NCBI RefSeq assembly: GCF_002278925.1
Contig: NZ_NCJH01000021.1
Span: 1-64,000, forward strand
Source: Polaromonas sp. 39-63-25
GTDB lineage: Bacteria; Pseudomonadota; Gammaproteobacteria; Burkholderiales; Burkholderiaceae_C
DNA: 64,000 bases
Reading direction: 5' to 3'
The number at the start of each line of letters is the position of its first letter. The first letter of the stretch is position 1. Made by a program: the position numbers and the translations under genes. Shown here piece after piece: positions 1 through 8,756 of the stretch. The notes beneath the pieces are model-generated. The model saw nothing but the letters and a program-made list of their open reading frames with translations. It made no database searches and was not told where the DNA came from.

Positions 1-395
1 GACTCACTTTCTCTTGCGTCGCCAAGAGAAAGTAAGCAAAGAGAAGGCGACCCGATGGTCTGGGTCCCTCCGCTTCGCTACGGGCAGCCTGCGGTGCTCG
101 ACAAAAGCGGGGTCTCGCTCGAACTCGGCTTCGCCTCAGACAATCGCGAGCCCTGTTCCGCTTTTGCCTGTGCTCCTCGGCCCAGCCCGACGGGTGGGAA
201 CAAATGCGGGTTCGGATGCGGGGAGACCTGACGCGCGAAGCGCGTCAGGTCGGGGTACGCGGCCGTCATGTTTGCACGTGAGAGCAGCAAACGCGGCCAA
301 ATGAAGCTCTCCGCCATCGCCCAGCGGGGGGAGGGAGTGGGGAGTCCGTCCTACTGTCCAAGGCAAACCGCAGGCGCAGCGTGACGCCTCATGGG
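1..395 (+). repeat. long dispersed repeat, copy 1 (start may lie outside the window)
   Basis: This block matches 50386-50722 over most of its length in the same orientation. It carries an 11-bp hairpin at 6-33 (stem ACTTTCTCTTG with its complement) and a second one at 226-250 (stem ACCTGACGCGC, loop GAA). Both stems are also present in the other copy with paired base changes. Copy 1 has about 90 extra bases around 75-160 that copy 2 lacks. The short open frames inside it look incidental. It ends just before the start region of the benE-like gene. No transposase is present. Confidence 0.8.
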
Positions 396-423
396 TTTTG
401 CGCAACCCTGCCAAAATCTCCAC

Positions 424-1623
424 ATGCAGTTCTTCAGAGACCTCAACCTCTCCGCCTTCACCGCAGGCTTCGTGGCCGTGCTCGTCGGCTTCACCAGTTC
501 GGTGGCGATTGTTTTCCAGGCGGCGCAGGCCTTCAACGCCACGCCTGAGCAGATCAGCTCGTGGATGTGGGCGCTGGGCTGGGGCATGGGGCTGTGTTCG
601 GCGATTCCTTCGCTGTGGCTGAAAAAGCCGGTCATGGTGGCCTGGTCCACGCCGGGCGCGGCGGTGCTGGCCACTGCGGGGTTGGCGGGCGGCTTCTCGA
701 TGGGCGAGGCGGTGGCGGCCTTCATGGTCAGTGCGGGGCTGATCACGCTGTTCGGCGTCACAGGCTGGTTCGAAAAGGTCATGAACCGGATCCCGATGGC
801 GATTGCGTCGGCCCTGCTGGCCGGCGTGCTGGCGCGTTTTGGCCTGCAGGCTTTTGCTGCGGCGCAAACCGCCTTGCCGCTGGTGCTGTTGATGCTGGCG
901 ATCTATCTGCTGGGCAAACGCCTGATGCCGCGGTATGCGGTGGTGCTGACCTTGTTCGGCGCGATTGTGTTTGTTGCCGCGCGCGGCGAGATGGCCTGGA
1001 CAGCCATGAACTTCTCTTTTGCCATGCCCGTGTTTGTCGCGCCGCAGTTCACGCTGGCGGCGGTTGTCAGCCTGGCTCTGCCGCTGTTCGTGGTGACCAT
1101 GGCCTCGCAGAACCTGCCGGGCGTGGCGGCCATTCGCGCCGCGGGGTACGGGCCTGACGCGCCGGACGGCGGCATCCCGGTGTCCAAGGTCATCACGCTC
1201 ACGGGCCTGGCGGCGCTGCTGCTCGCGCCTTTTGGCGCCTTTGCGCTGAACCTCAGCGCCATCACGGCCGCCATCTGCATGGGCCCCGAAGCGCACGAGG
1301 ACCCGCGCAAGCGCTACACCGCGGCCGTGGCCTGCGGCGCCATTTATGTCGTGATCGGCATTTTCGGCGCTGCCGTGACCGGTTTGCTGACGGCTTTCCC
1401 CAAGGAGCTGGTGGTCGCGATTGCCGGGCTGGCCTTGCTGGGCACGATAGGCAGCGGCCTGGCGCAGGCCGTGCGTGACGAATCGCACCGTGAGGCCGCG
1501 CTGATCACTTTTCTGGTCACGCTGTCGGGCGTGGCCATTGCCGGCATCGGCTCGGCCTTCTGGGGCGTGGTGGCCGGCGCGATCGCGCTATTTGTACAAC
1601 AATACCGGCAGCGCGCTGCCTGA
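424..1623 (+). CDS. benE: BenE-family benzoate/H+ symporter-like membrane transporter
   Basis: The product is about 399 residues and almost entirely hydrophobic, with roughly 10-12 predicted membrane spans. The sequence resembles BenE proteins throughout: an N-terminal QFFRDLNLSAF segment, a VAWSTPGAAVL segment in the first third, and a MASQNLPGVAAIRAAGY segment in the middle. BenE proteins are thought to import benzoate or related aromatic acids by proton symport. I chose the ATG at 424 rather than 391, because the first 11 residues of the longer frame do not fit the family. No benABCD genes lie nearby, so the substrate is uncertain. gshB follows 33 bp downstream. Confidence 0.85.
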   Translation: MQFFRDLNLSAFTAGFVAVLVGFTSSVAIVFQAAQAFNATPEQISSWMWALGWGMGLCSAIPSLWLKKPVMVAWSTPGAAVLATAGLAGGFSMGEAVAAFMVSAGLITLFGVTGWFEKVMNRIPMAIASALLAGVLARFGLQAFAAAQTALPLVLLMLAIYLLGKRLMPRYAVVLTLFGAIVFVAARGEMAWTAMNFSFAMPVFVAPQFTLAAVVSLALPLFVVTMASQNLPGVAAIRAAGYGPDAPDGGIPVSKVITLTGLAALLLAPFGAFALNLSAITAAICMGPEAHEDPRKRYTAAVACGAIYVVIGIFGAAVTGLLTAFPKELVVAIAGLALLGTIGSGLAQAVRDESHREAALITFLVTLSGVAIAGIGSAFWGVVAGAIALFVQQYRQRAA

Positions 1624-1656
1624 GCAGTCACCACCCCCTTACAGATTGACCCGTTC

Positions 1657-2598
1657 ATGAACATTCTCTTCATTGCCGACCCGCTGGCCTCTTTCAAGAT
1701 CTACAAGGACACCACCTTCGCGATGATGCGCGAGGCGCAGCGGCGCGGCCACCAGATCAGCGCCTGCGAGCAGCAGGACCTGATGTGGCAGCGCGGTGCA
1801 CCCGTGATGGCCCATGTGCGCGACATCACGCTGACCGGCGACGCCAAGGACTGGTTCACCGAGCGCGGCACGCGCCAGGTCGCGCTGAAAGACGTCGACG
1901 CCATCCTGATGCGCAAGGACCCGCCGTTTGACAGCGAGTATTTCTACGCCACGCACCTGCTCGAGCAGGCCGAGCGCGACGGCGCCCGGGTCTTCAACAA
2001 GCCGCGCGCGCTGCGCGACCATCCTGAAAAACTCGCGATCATGGAGTTCCCGCAGTTCATCGGTCCCACGCTGGTGACGCGCGACCCCGAGGACATCAAG
2101 CGCTTCCATGCCGAACACCAGGACATCATCCTCAAGCCGCTCGACGGCATGGGCGGCATGGGCATCTTCCGCGTCGGCCCCGACGGCCTGAACCTAGGCT
2201 CCATCACCGAAACGCTGAACCGTCACGGCGCGCAAAGCCTGATGGTGCAGAAATTCCTGCCCGAGATCGTCAAGGGCGACAAGCGCGTGCTCATCATCGG
2301 CGGCCGGCCGGTGCCGCACAGCCTGGCGCGTATCCCGCAAGGCAGCGAGGTGCGCGGCAACCTGGCGGCCGGCGGCAAAGGCGTGGCCTTGCCGCTGTCG
2401 GCGCGCGACCGCGAGATCGCCGAGGCGCTGGGCCCCATCCTGCACAGCCGCGGCCTGCTGCTGGCCGGTGTGGACGTGATCGGCGACTGCGTGACCGAGA
2501 TCAACGTGACCAGCCCGACCTGCTTTCAGGAAATTTTCGACCAGACCGGGTTCGATGTGGCGTCCATGTTTGTGGATGCGCTCGAAGCCGCCCTCTGA
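1657..2598 (+). CDS. gshB: glutathione synthetase
   Basis: This 313-residue protein has the full length and signature stretches of bacterial GshB: the N-terminal MNILFIADPLASFKIYKDTT, a KDPPFDSEYFYAT segment, the ATP-grasp segments ILKPLDGMGGMGIFR and RVLIIGGRPV, and a C-terminal VTEINVTSPT. It ligates glycine to gamma-glutamylcysteine using ATP in the cytoplasm, the second step of glutathione synthesis. A classical gshA is not adjacent. A YbdK-type glutamate-cysteine ligase does lie at 50.7-51.9 kb. The gene is 33 bp downstream of the transporter and may be co-transcribed with it. Confidence 0.96.
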   Translation: MNILFIADPLASFKIYKDTTFAMMREAQRRGHQISACEQQDLMWQRGAPVMAHVRDITLTGDAKDWFTERGTRQVALKDVDAILMRKDPPFDSEYFYATHLLEQAERDGARVFNKPRALRDHPEKLAIMEFPQFIGPTLVTRDPEDIKRFHAEHQDIILKPLDGMGGMGIFRVGPDGLNLGSITETLNRHGAQSLMVQKFLPEIVKGDKRVLIIGGRPVPHSLARIPQGSEVRGNLAAGGKGVALPLSARDREIAEALGPILHSRGLLLAGVDVIGDCVTEINVTSPTCFQEIFDQTGFDVASMFVDALEAAL

Positions 2599-2599
2599 A

Positions 2600-2662
2600 T
2601 TTGATCAAACAGGCCTGTAGCCCGGCATTGACGGGCGCCACAAGCTCCTGTTTTTATAGCAA
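2600..2662 (+). repeat. ~60-bp mini-element, copy a
   Basis: One of ten related copies in the window sharing a pattern of GCCTnnAGCCC, a GGGCGC-type segment, then AGCTnnT and an A/T-rich end with ATAGC. This copy runs into the 3' end of the class II amidotransferase gene on the minus strand. It supplies that gene's TAA stop codon and the last residue or two. Confidence 0.75.
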
Positions 2663-3448
2663 GTCAGGGGTCAGCGCACCGCCGACAAAAACCTTGAGCT
2701 CGCCCGATGCAAAGGCGACCCAGTGTTCATTGGTGGTCAGCGGCGCCGTCACCACCACCGCGACGCGGTCGGTGGGTTGCGTGTGTTCGGCAAAATTCAC
2801 GCTGAGGTCTTCATCGCTGAGCGTGGCATGCGCAAACGGGTGCTTGCGCTCGACGTAATACAGGCTGGTCGAGGCATGGGCCCACAAGGCCTGGCCATTG
2901 CCGAGTAAAAAGTTGAAGGTGCCGTGGGGTGCGATCTGTGCTGCCAGTTCGCGCAGGGTCAGGGTCAGCTCACCCACGCTGGGCACACCGGCGTGCGATT
3001 TGGCCAGCTCCTGCATGATCCAGCAAAACGCGCGTTCGCTGTCGGTCGTGCCCACCGGCCGGAAGCTGCCGTGCAGGCGCGGTGAAAAATCCCTGAGGTC
3101 GCCGTTGTGCGCGAACACCCAGTAGCGGCCCCACAGCTCACGCACAAAGGGGTGGCAGTTTTCCAGCGCGACCCGGCCCTGGGTGGCCTTGCGGATGTGG
3201 GCAATCACGTTGCGGCTCTTGATCGGGTAACGCCGTATCAGTTCGGCCACGGGCGAGGCGCAGGCCGACTGGTGATCGACAAAATGGCGCAGACCCTTGT
3301 CGCTGCCGCCGCTGCCGTCGCCTTCAAAAAAGGCGATGCCCCAGCCGTCCGTGTGTTCGCCGGTGTTGCCGCCGCGTTGCGCAAAACCGCTGAAGCTGAA
3401 GGTCACGTCGGTGGGCGTGTTGCAGTTCATGCCGAGGAGCTGGCACAT
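2654..3448 (-). CDS. class II glutamine amidotransferase
   Basis: A 264-residue Ntn-hydrolase. The start at 3448 gives MCQLLGMNC, so that Cys2 becomes the N-terminal nucleophile after Met removal; a longer frame would bury it. The family features RGGNTGEHTDGWGIAF, SRNVIAHIRKAT, FVRELWGRYWVFAHNGD and TDSERAFCWIM are all visible. Such stand-alone domains (YafJ type) are presumed to release ammonia from glutamine, but the partner or acceptor is unknown. It starts 4 bp after the stop of the MFS exporter and so lies in the same operon. Its last codons and stop come from a mini-element copy. Confidence 0.9.
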   Translation of the reverse strand: MCQLLGMNCNTPTDVTFSFSGFAQRGGNTGEHTDGWGIAFFEGDGSGGSDKGLRHFVDHQSACASPVAELIRRYPIKSRNVIAHIRKATQGRVALENCHPFVRELWGRYWVFAHNGDLRDFSPRLHGSFRPVGTTDSERAFCWIMQELAKSHAGVPSVGELTLTLRELAAQIAPHGTFNFLLGNGQALWAHASTSLYYVERKHPFAHATLSDEDLSVNFAEHTQPTDRVAVVVTAPLTTNEHWVAFASGELKVFVGGALTPDLL

Positions 3449-3452
3449 GGCA

Positions 3453-4910
3453 TCAATCCTTGACAACGAGAGGACGAAGCCTCCAGGCTGCGAACAGCGC
3501 CAACACACACAGCGCCGCCAGCATCATGAAGGACTCGTTGAACGCGGCCAGCCGCGCCGGGCTGGTCGCAGCCTGCGTCAGCGAATCGCCATGCGCCGCG
3601 AGCCGCCATTCCAGCACGATGCCGCACAGGCTCACGCCGATGGCGCCGCCCAGCATGCGCACGAAGTTGATGGCGCTCGAACCTTGCGAAATCAGGCTGT
3701 GGTCCAGCGCCCGCAAGGAGCCGAGGTTGAGCGACGGAAGGATGAAGCCGAGCCCGATGCGGCCCAGGATGGCCCAGAGCACCAGCACCCAGATGGCGCT
3801 GGTCAGCGTCACCGTCAGCATCAGCGCAAACGACAGCGCCAGCAGCGCCAGCCCGATGCTCACCAGCAACCAGGTGGGGTGGCGGTCGGCCAGCCGGCCC
3901 ACCAGCGCAATCGTCACCGCCAGCACAAAACCGGCGGGCAGCAGGATGGTGCCGACATAGGAGGCCGACAGGCCCAGCCCGAGCTGCATGTAGACCGGCA
4001 GCAGATAGGTGGAGCCGAACAGCGCCGTGCCGTAGATGAAGGCCACGATGCTGCCCATGGCGAAAGTCCGGTAGCCGAACAGCGCCAGGTTCATCAGCGG
4101 TTCGCGCCCGGTGGCGGCCATGCGCCGCTGCCAGGCCAGAAAGAGCACCAGCGCCAGCGCCGCGCCACCCAGCAGCAAGGCCGCTTGCAGCACCGAGCCG
4201 CCATGCAGGGCCACCATGCCGTTGAGCAGGCACAGGGTGCCGGCGCCGCCCAGCAGCAGGCCGCGCCAGTCCAGTGTGGCGCCCTTGCGGTTCGGCGCCA
4301 CGCCGCCCGGCGAGGTGACCGGCACATAGCGCCAGGCCATCCACAGCGAGGCCAGGCAAAACGGGATCACCATGAAAAAAATCGAGCGCCAGCCGAACAG
4401 GTCGACCAGCACACCGCCCAGGCTGGGGCCGATGGCCGGTGCCAGAACCACGCCCATGCCGAAAATGCCGCTGGCGCGCCCCTGCTCGTGCGGCGCAAAA
4501 GCCCGCATGATGATGATGGCCGGAATCGGCTGCACCACGCCGGCCGCCAGGCCCTCGGCCACACGTGCGCCCAGCACCAGCGCAAAGCTGTTGGCAAAGC
4601 CGCCGACGATGCCGCCGGCCAGTAGCAGCAGCATGGTGCCCACATAGGTGCGGCGGTAGCCATACCGTGCCAGCAGCCAGGGCGTGGTCAGCATGGAGAC
4701 CGTCATCGCCACCATGAAGCCCGAGGTGACCCACTGCGCCCGCTCCTGGCCCAGGGTGAAGTGCTGGCTCATGTCGGGAATCGCCACGTTGACGATGGTC
4801 GAGGACATGATGGAGGCCATCGTGCCGATCATCACCGAGAGCAGCAGCAGCCAGCGGTAACGCGCGCCGTAACGCGCCTGCATCTCGTCCAGGGTGGCGG
4901 GGCTGCTCAA
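3453..4910 (-). CDS. DHA2-family (EmrB/QacA) MFS drug exporter
   Basis: The 485-residue length and hydrophobic pattern fit the 14-span DHA2 family. Motif A appears as LLARYGYRRTYVGT near residue 80. Motif C-like GMGVVLAPAIGPSLGGVLVDLFGWRSIFF lies near residues 150-180, typical of proton-driven drug exporters. No membrane-fusion partner (EmrA) or outer-membrane channel is adjacent. It lies between a tautomerase gene (37 bp upstream) and the amidotransferase (4 bp downstream), so all three are probably one minus-strand transcript. The exported substrate cannot be told. Confidence 0.88.
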   Translation of the reverse strand: MSSPATLDEMQARYGARYRWLLLLSVMIGTMASIMSSTIVNVAIPDMSQHFTLGQERAQWVTSGFMVAMTVSMLTTPWLLARYGYRRTYVGTMLLLLAGGIVGGFANSFALVLGARVAEGLAAGVVQPIPAIIIMRAFAPHEQGRASGIFGMGVVLAPAIGPSLGGVLVDLFGWRSIFFMVIPFCLASLWMAWRYVPVTSPGGVAPNRKGATLDWRGLLLGGAGTLCLLNGMVALHGGSVLQAALLLGGAALALVLFLAWQRRMAATGREPLMNLALFGYRTFAMGSIVAFIYGTALFGSTYLLPVYMQLGLGLSASYVGTILLPAGFVLAVTIALVGRLADRHPTWLLVSIGLALLALSFALMLTVTLTSAIWVLVLWAILGRIGLGFILPSLNLGSLRALDHSLISQGSSAINFVRMLGGAIGVSLCGIVLEWRLAAHGDSLTQAATSPARLAAFNESFMMLAALCVLALFAAWRLRPLVVKD

Positions 4911-4947
4911 GACCGGCTTTGTGCTGTCGCGGCGGAACGAGGCGGCA

Positions 4948-5139
4948 TCAGTCGCGCGGTTCGGACCAGAGCTTGCCGCCGGTGGACCAGTTCTCGCGCT
5001 TGATGTCGGTGATGATCACATCCACCGAATCGGGCGCGCCGCCCAGGACGTCGACACTGACGCGGGTGATTTCGGCGACCAGCTTTTTCTTCTGCTCGAG
5101 GGTGCGGCCTTCCATCATTTCGACGTGGTAGGTGGGCAT
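4948..5139 (-). CDS. 4-oxalocrotonate tautomerase family protein
   Basis: A 63-residue protein starting MPTYHVEMMEGRT. Pro1 (after Met removal) is the catalytic base in this superfamily, and the length is typical of hexameric 4-OT proteins. The C-terminal half has SVDVIITDIKRENW, typical of the YwhB/DmpI branch. The physiological substrate is unknown; enol-keto tautomerisation of 2-hydroxydienoates is the family reaction. It is the first gene of the probable operon with the MFS exporter and amidotransferase. Confidence 0.88.
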   Translation of the reverse strand: MPTYHVEMMEGRTLEQKKKLVAEITRVSVDVLGGAPDSVDVIITDIKRENWSTGGKLWSEPRD

Positions 5140-5358
5140 GGTTTTCCTTTGAATTGATTTGAACCGGTGCCCTGATGATAAAAGCCCGGCGGGCGTGTGC
5201 CTCTTTTTTGTCGGCAAAGACTGACACAAGAACAAGGCGGGCAGGCCCCCGGGCGGCGCGACAAACGTGGGAAACTCCAAAGGAAACGGCCCACCGGCCT
5301 TCGCCGGGCCACCAGCCCATGCCTTTGCCCGCCGCGCCAGGCGCTTTGAGAAAACCCC

Positions 5359-6576
5359 TTGTTCAACGACAGCCCTTCCTCCGCCCCCGCCCATTTGCCG
5401 CGTCTGGCCGGGCGTGCCTACCACTGCCATTGCGGCAGCCCCGTTTTTTTCAGGAACAGCACCTGCCTGGCCTGCGGTACGGCGCTGGGTTACGACCCGG
5501 CGCAGGCCAGCCTCCTGCCCCTGATGCCGGGCGACCAACCCGACACCTGGGTGGCCTGGCAGCCCGAAGACGGCGCTGCGCAGCCAGAGACACCGCCGGC
5601 GGTTTACCTCCGCTGCGACAACCTGCAGACCCCGGCGGCCTGCAACTGGCTGGTGCCGGTCAGCCAGGACGAACCGCAGTTGCTGCTGTGCCAGGCCTGT
5701 CGCCTCAACCGCACCATTCCCGACCTGAACGATCCGGCGCACCCGGACAACGGAGAGCTGTGGGGTCACATCGAGCTGGCCAAGCGGCGCCTGGTGTCGG
5801 CGCTTCTGGTGCTGGGTCTGCCGGTGGCGTCGCGGGCGAGTGAGGACAGCGAACATGGCCTGATGTTCGACTTCCTGCGCTCACCCGACTTCGGCCCGCA
5901 CATCATGACCGGGCACGACACCGGGCTGATCACCCTCAACCTCAACGAAGCCGACGACGCCACGCGCGAGGCCACGCGCAAGGCCATGCATGAGCCCTAC
6001 CGCACCTTGCTGGGTCACCTGCGCCACGAGGTCGGCCACTATTACTGGGACCGCCTGGTCGCCGGCACGTCCTGGCAACCCGGTTTTCGGGAGCTGTTCG
6101 GCGATGAAAGCCAGGACTACCTGGCCAGCCTGCAGGCCAACTACGAGCAGGGGCCGCGGCCGGACTGGGCCCTGCACTACGTGAGCGCCTACGCCAGCGT
6201 GCACCCGTGGGAAGACTGGGCCGAGTGCTGGGCCCATTACCTGCACATGCGCGACACCGTCGACACGGCCCTGAGTTTTGGCCTGTCGGCCGAAAGCGCC
6301 CAGCTGGAATTCACGCCGTTCACGCTGGATGCCTTGTACCAGCCGGACCACCCCGGTGCGCAGGTGTTCCTGGACTTCCTGAACCAGTGGACACGCCTGA
6401 CCACGCTGCTCAACGAAATGTCGCGCGCCATGGGGCAGCCCGACTTTTACCCCTTTGTGCTGCCGCGCGAGGTGGTGGCCAAGCTGCATTTCATCCACCT
6501 GGTGGTGACTTCCGTCCATGACGGGGCAGACCATGGACAGGGGCAGGCGCAAGGCCAGCGCCAAAGTCAGTTCTGA
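5359..6576 (+). CDS. zinc-ribbon putative zinc-binding metallopeptidase
   Basis: The product is about 405 residues. The N-terminus carries a zinc ribbon (CHCG, then CLACG) and a second cysteine group (LRCDNLQ, LLLCQACRLN). The middle has the metallopeptidase-like HEVGHYYW (an HExxH) near residue 222 and a downstream ESQDYLASLQANYEQG helix. WEDWAECWAHYLHM may provide the third ligand. This fits the family annotated as putative zinc-binding metallopeptidase (Peptidase_Mx type), common in Comamonadaceae, whose substrate is unknown. The start is uncertain: TTG at 5359 is the earliest in-frame choice and I see no better ATG. It is transcribed divergently from the tautomerase operon. Confidence 0.82.
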   Translation: MFNDSPSSAPAHLPRLAGRAYHCHCGSPVFFRNSTCLACGTALGYDPAQASLLPLMPGDQPDTWVAWQPEDGAAQPETPPAVYLRCDNLQTPAACNWLVPVSQDEPQLLLCQACRLNRTIPDLNDPAHPDNGELWGHIELAKRRLVSALLVLGLPVASRASEDSEHGLMFDFLRSPDFGPHIMTGHDTGLITLNLNEADDATREATRKAMHEPYRTLLGHLRHEVGHYYWDRLVAGTSWQPGFRELFGDESQDYLASLQANYEQGPRPDWALHYVSAYASVHPWEDWAECWAHYLHMRDTVDTALSFGLSAESAQLEFTPFTLDALYQPDHPGAQVFLDFLNQWTRLTTLLNEMSRAMGQPDFYPFVLPREVVAKLHFIHLVVTSVHDGADHGQGQAQGQRQSQF

Positions 6577-6578
6577 TC

Positions 6579-6640
6579 AAAAATCGGCTCTAGCCCAATA
6601 TCCGTGGGCGGGAGCAGCTCCTGATTCAATAGCAGCCGGC
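6579..6640 (+). repeat. ~60-bp mini-element, copy b
   Basis: Matches the mini-element pattern (CTCTAGCCCAATA, GGGCGGGAGCAGCTCC, TCAATAGCAGC). It sits between the convergent 3' ends of the metallopeptidase gene and the small gene at 6657. Confidence 0.75.
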
Positions 6641-6656
6641 GCTGCTCCGGCGGCGG

Positions 6657-6935
6657 CTATTCGAGCGCCTGCACGGACAGGCCGTGCTGTTCGGAAAACG
6701 CCTGAAGGACGGCGGCAATCTGCATGTCCTGCAAGGTGGTCACCAGCTCGACCATCTTGTGGCCGCTGCCCTTGTGGCTGTCGCTGATGGTCACCGTGGC
6801 CGCGCCGTCGCCGGCGGCAAACAGCGCCTGCAGCGTCGGGCCCAGCGCGGCCATCAGCTGCGCGCGTTGTGCCTCGGGCGCGCGGGTGCCGGCCGGGTAG
6901 TGCATCTCAAAGGAAAAATTGGTTTTCTGGCTCAT
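6657..6935 (-). CDS. small conserved-looking protein of unknown function
   Basis: A 92-residue soluble protein starting MSQKTNFSFEM, alanine-rich, with no recognised motif, signal peptide or membrane span. Codon use matches the flanking genes and the frame is clean, so I take it as a real gene. The next gene on the same strand ends 118 bp upstream, so it may or may not be co-transcribed. I do not recognise its family. Confidence 0.6.
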   Translation of the reverse strand: MSQKTNFSFEMHYPAGTRAPEAQRAQLMAALGPTLQALFAAGDGAATVTISDSHKGSGHKMVELVTTLQDMQIAAVLQAFSEQHGLSVQALE

Positions 6936-7053
6936 CCTGATCTTCCATGTCCGTCGGGAAGTTTCCAGTGTGCCTTCGCGCCGGCCCGATGGCGTCGGGC
7001 AGGGGCGAGCGATGCCGTCGGCGGCTTGGCCCCGAATGATTGACGGACAGGTT

Positions 7054-7824
7054 CTAAGTATCCCCGGCGAGGTCTTTCATTTCCCAGGCAATGCGCCCCA
7101 GCTCGGCTTTGAGCTGCAGGCGCCCCGCGTCGTCCAGGCCGGCCAGGCTTTTGGCCAGGTTCACGCGGCGCGGTGAAATGGCCGGCCCGCGGGAGGCAAA
7201 CACAATCGCGTTGCTTTTTTCCGCGGCCATGACTTCGACCGCGTTCCCGCTGAAGCTGCGGTGGATGCGACCGGCCAGCACCGGGTAGTCGGGGTGGTCG
7301 TGGTGCAGGTTGACCACCAGCACGCCGTGCTCGCCCAGGGCGGCGAAGCAGTCGTCATAAAACCGCTGGGAGCACAGCGCCGTGGGCTGGCCGTCCTGGT
7401 CAAAACCGTCGACCAGCAGCACATCGAAAACCGGAGCGGCGGCCTGCAGGTAAAGCGCGCCGTCGGCGGCGACCACTGCAAACCGTTCGTCGTCGTCGGG
7501 AATCTGGAACTCTCGCCGCAGGGCGATCACATGCGGGTTGATCTCCAGCACGGTCATGCGCGAGGCGGGCAACTGCCGGTGGCAGAACTTGGCCAGCGAG
7601 CCGCCGCCGAGTCCGATCATGCCGATGTGGGCCGGCGCGGGCTGGAACAGCAGAAAACCCATCATGGTCCGGGTGTAGTCCACGTCCAGCCGCCAAGGCT
7701 GGTGCAAAAGCATGCGGCTTTGCAGCTCGCCCAGCGTGAAATGCAGCGACTTCGATGCGCCGTCCTCCCGCACAAAAGGCACGATGTACTGCAGCGACTG
7801 AAAATCGTCGGGCGCCAGGGTCAC
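7054..7824 (-). CDS. spermidine synthase-like (SpeE-fold) SAM-dependent protein
   Basis: A 256-residue protein with a Rossmann methyltransferase core: MIGLGGGSLAKFCH (motif I, near residue 69), then VLEINPHVIALRREF, with the acidic residue that holds the nucleoside, and FDVLLVDGFD. The fold is that of spermidine/spermine synthases, but the polyamine-specific residues cannot be confirmed and it is shorter than SpeE. A methyltransferase or aminopropyltransferase role is therefore only an inference. Its ATG overlaps the stop of the upstream YoaK-family gene by 4 bp (ATGA), implying translational coupling. Confidence 0.8.
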   Translation of the reverse strand: MTLAPDDFQSLQYIVPFVREDGASKSLHFTLGELQSRMLLHQPWRLDVDYTRTMMGFLLFQPAPAHIGMIGLGGGSLAKFCHRQLPASRMTVLEINPHVIALRREFQIPDDDERFAVVAADGALYLQAAAPVFDVLLVDGFDQDGQPTALCSQRFYDDCFAALGEHGVLVVNLHHDHPDYPVLAGRIHRSFSGNAVEVMAAEKSNAIVFASRGPAISPRRVNLAKSLAGLDDAGRLQLKAELGRIAWEMKDLAGDT

Positions 7825-8612
7825 AGCGACCTCGCGATCTTGCGCAGGTCCATCGCGACGGCCGGCAGGGCCATCGCCACCAGCAGCAGGGCAATTGGCA
7901 GCGTGGCGCTGAAGCCCATGGCCTTGAAGGCGACAGCGCCAAAAATGCCGCCCGAAAAAAACAGCCCCAGCAGGGTGGCATGGATGAACAGCTTGTCGGT
8001 GTTGGCCTGGACAAACTGGATGTTGTTGGCCTTTTTCGACTGGTTCCAGTAGATCAGGCGCCCCAGCTCAATGCCCAGGTCGGTGACGACTCCGGTCATG
8101 TGGGTGGTGCGGATCTCGGCGTTCGAGATTTTGGTGATGATGGCGTTTTGCAGGCCCATGATGAAACACAGCAGCAGCACCGCCGTCGGCACCAGCAGGG
8201 TGGCAAATGATTTCAGGTTGGCGCCCACCAGACCGAACATCAGCAGCAGCACCGCTTCCAGCAGCAGGGCCAGCGCGTACTTGCTGCGCAGTTCCTGGCG
8301 CCTTGCCCAGCTGATGAGCAAGGTGGTGGTGATGGCCCCGCCGATAAACGCGGCCAGGCTCACCAGGCCGGCCAGCGCCAGGCCAATGCTGCCGACCACC
8401 AGGTCGTCGGCGATGGACGAGACGATGCCCGTCATGTGCGAGGTATAGCGCTGCACGGCGAGAAAGCCGCCGGCATTGATGGCCCCGGCCACAAACGCCA
8501 GGATGCCGCCAAACTGCCGGTTGCTGCGGCGCGTGCGTTCCCTGGCGGTGAGTCGAAGCAGAAATTTGAACAAGATGGACCTCTGCCATGCAAGAAGCAT
8601 GACAGTGGACAT
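7821..8612 (-). CDS. YoaK/DUF1275-family membrane protein
   Basis: About 263 residues with six or so hydrophobic segments. The DUF1275 signature is clear: FVAGAINAGGFLAVQRYTSHMTG near the N-terminus and MGLQNAIITKISNAEIRTTHMTG in the second half, an internal repeat. The function of this family is not established; a transport role is often suggested. I chose ATG 8612, although ATG 8600 is also possible. It is coupled to the spermidine-synthase-like gene by a 4-bp overlap. Confidence 0.85.
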   Translation of the reverse strand: MSTVMLLAWQRSILFKFLLRLTARERTRRSNRQFGGILAFVAGAINAGGFLAVQRYTSHMTGIVSSIADDLVVGSIGLALAGLVSLAAFIGGAITTTLLISWARRQELRSKYALALLLEAVLLLMFGLVGANLKSFATLLVPTAVLLLCFIMGLQNAIITKISNAEIRTTHMTGVVTDLGIELGRLIYWNQSKKANNIQFVQANTDKLFIHATLLGLFFSGGIFGAVAFKAMGFSATLPIALLLVAMALPAVAMDLRKIARSL

Positions 8613-8652
8613 TATGGTGCGGAGAACCGGTGCCGCCGGTGCCGCCCACAAG

Positions 8653-8720
8653 ATTTTTTGACGAAATCGGCCTCCAGTCCCCAAGTGATGGACGCGAGAT
8701 GCTATTGAATTTGTAGCGCG
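8653..8720 (+). repeat. ~60-bp mini-element, copy c
   Basis: Mini-element pattern (CGGCCTCCAGTCC, GATGGACGCGAGATGCTAT, TTTGTAGCG) in the gap between the DUF1631 gene and the start of the YoaK-family gene. Confidence 0.72.
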
Positions 8721-8756
8721 TCGGGTTTGACCTCCGGATGGGCCGGCAAGCCGGCG

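Noticed and set aside
136-1488. 450-codon minus-strand frame over the repeat and benE-like gene
   Set aside because: Arg/His/Gln-rich shadow; the plus strand encodes a typical membrane transporter.
3297-4625. 442-codon open frame antisense to the MFS exporter
   Set aside because: Composition dominated by Gln, Arg and His from reverse-complement codon bias; no motif; the MFS gene on the other strand is clear.
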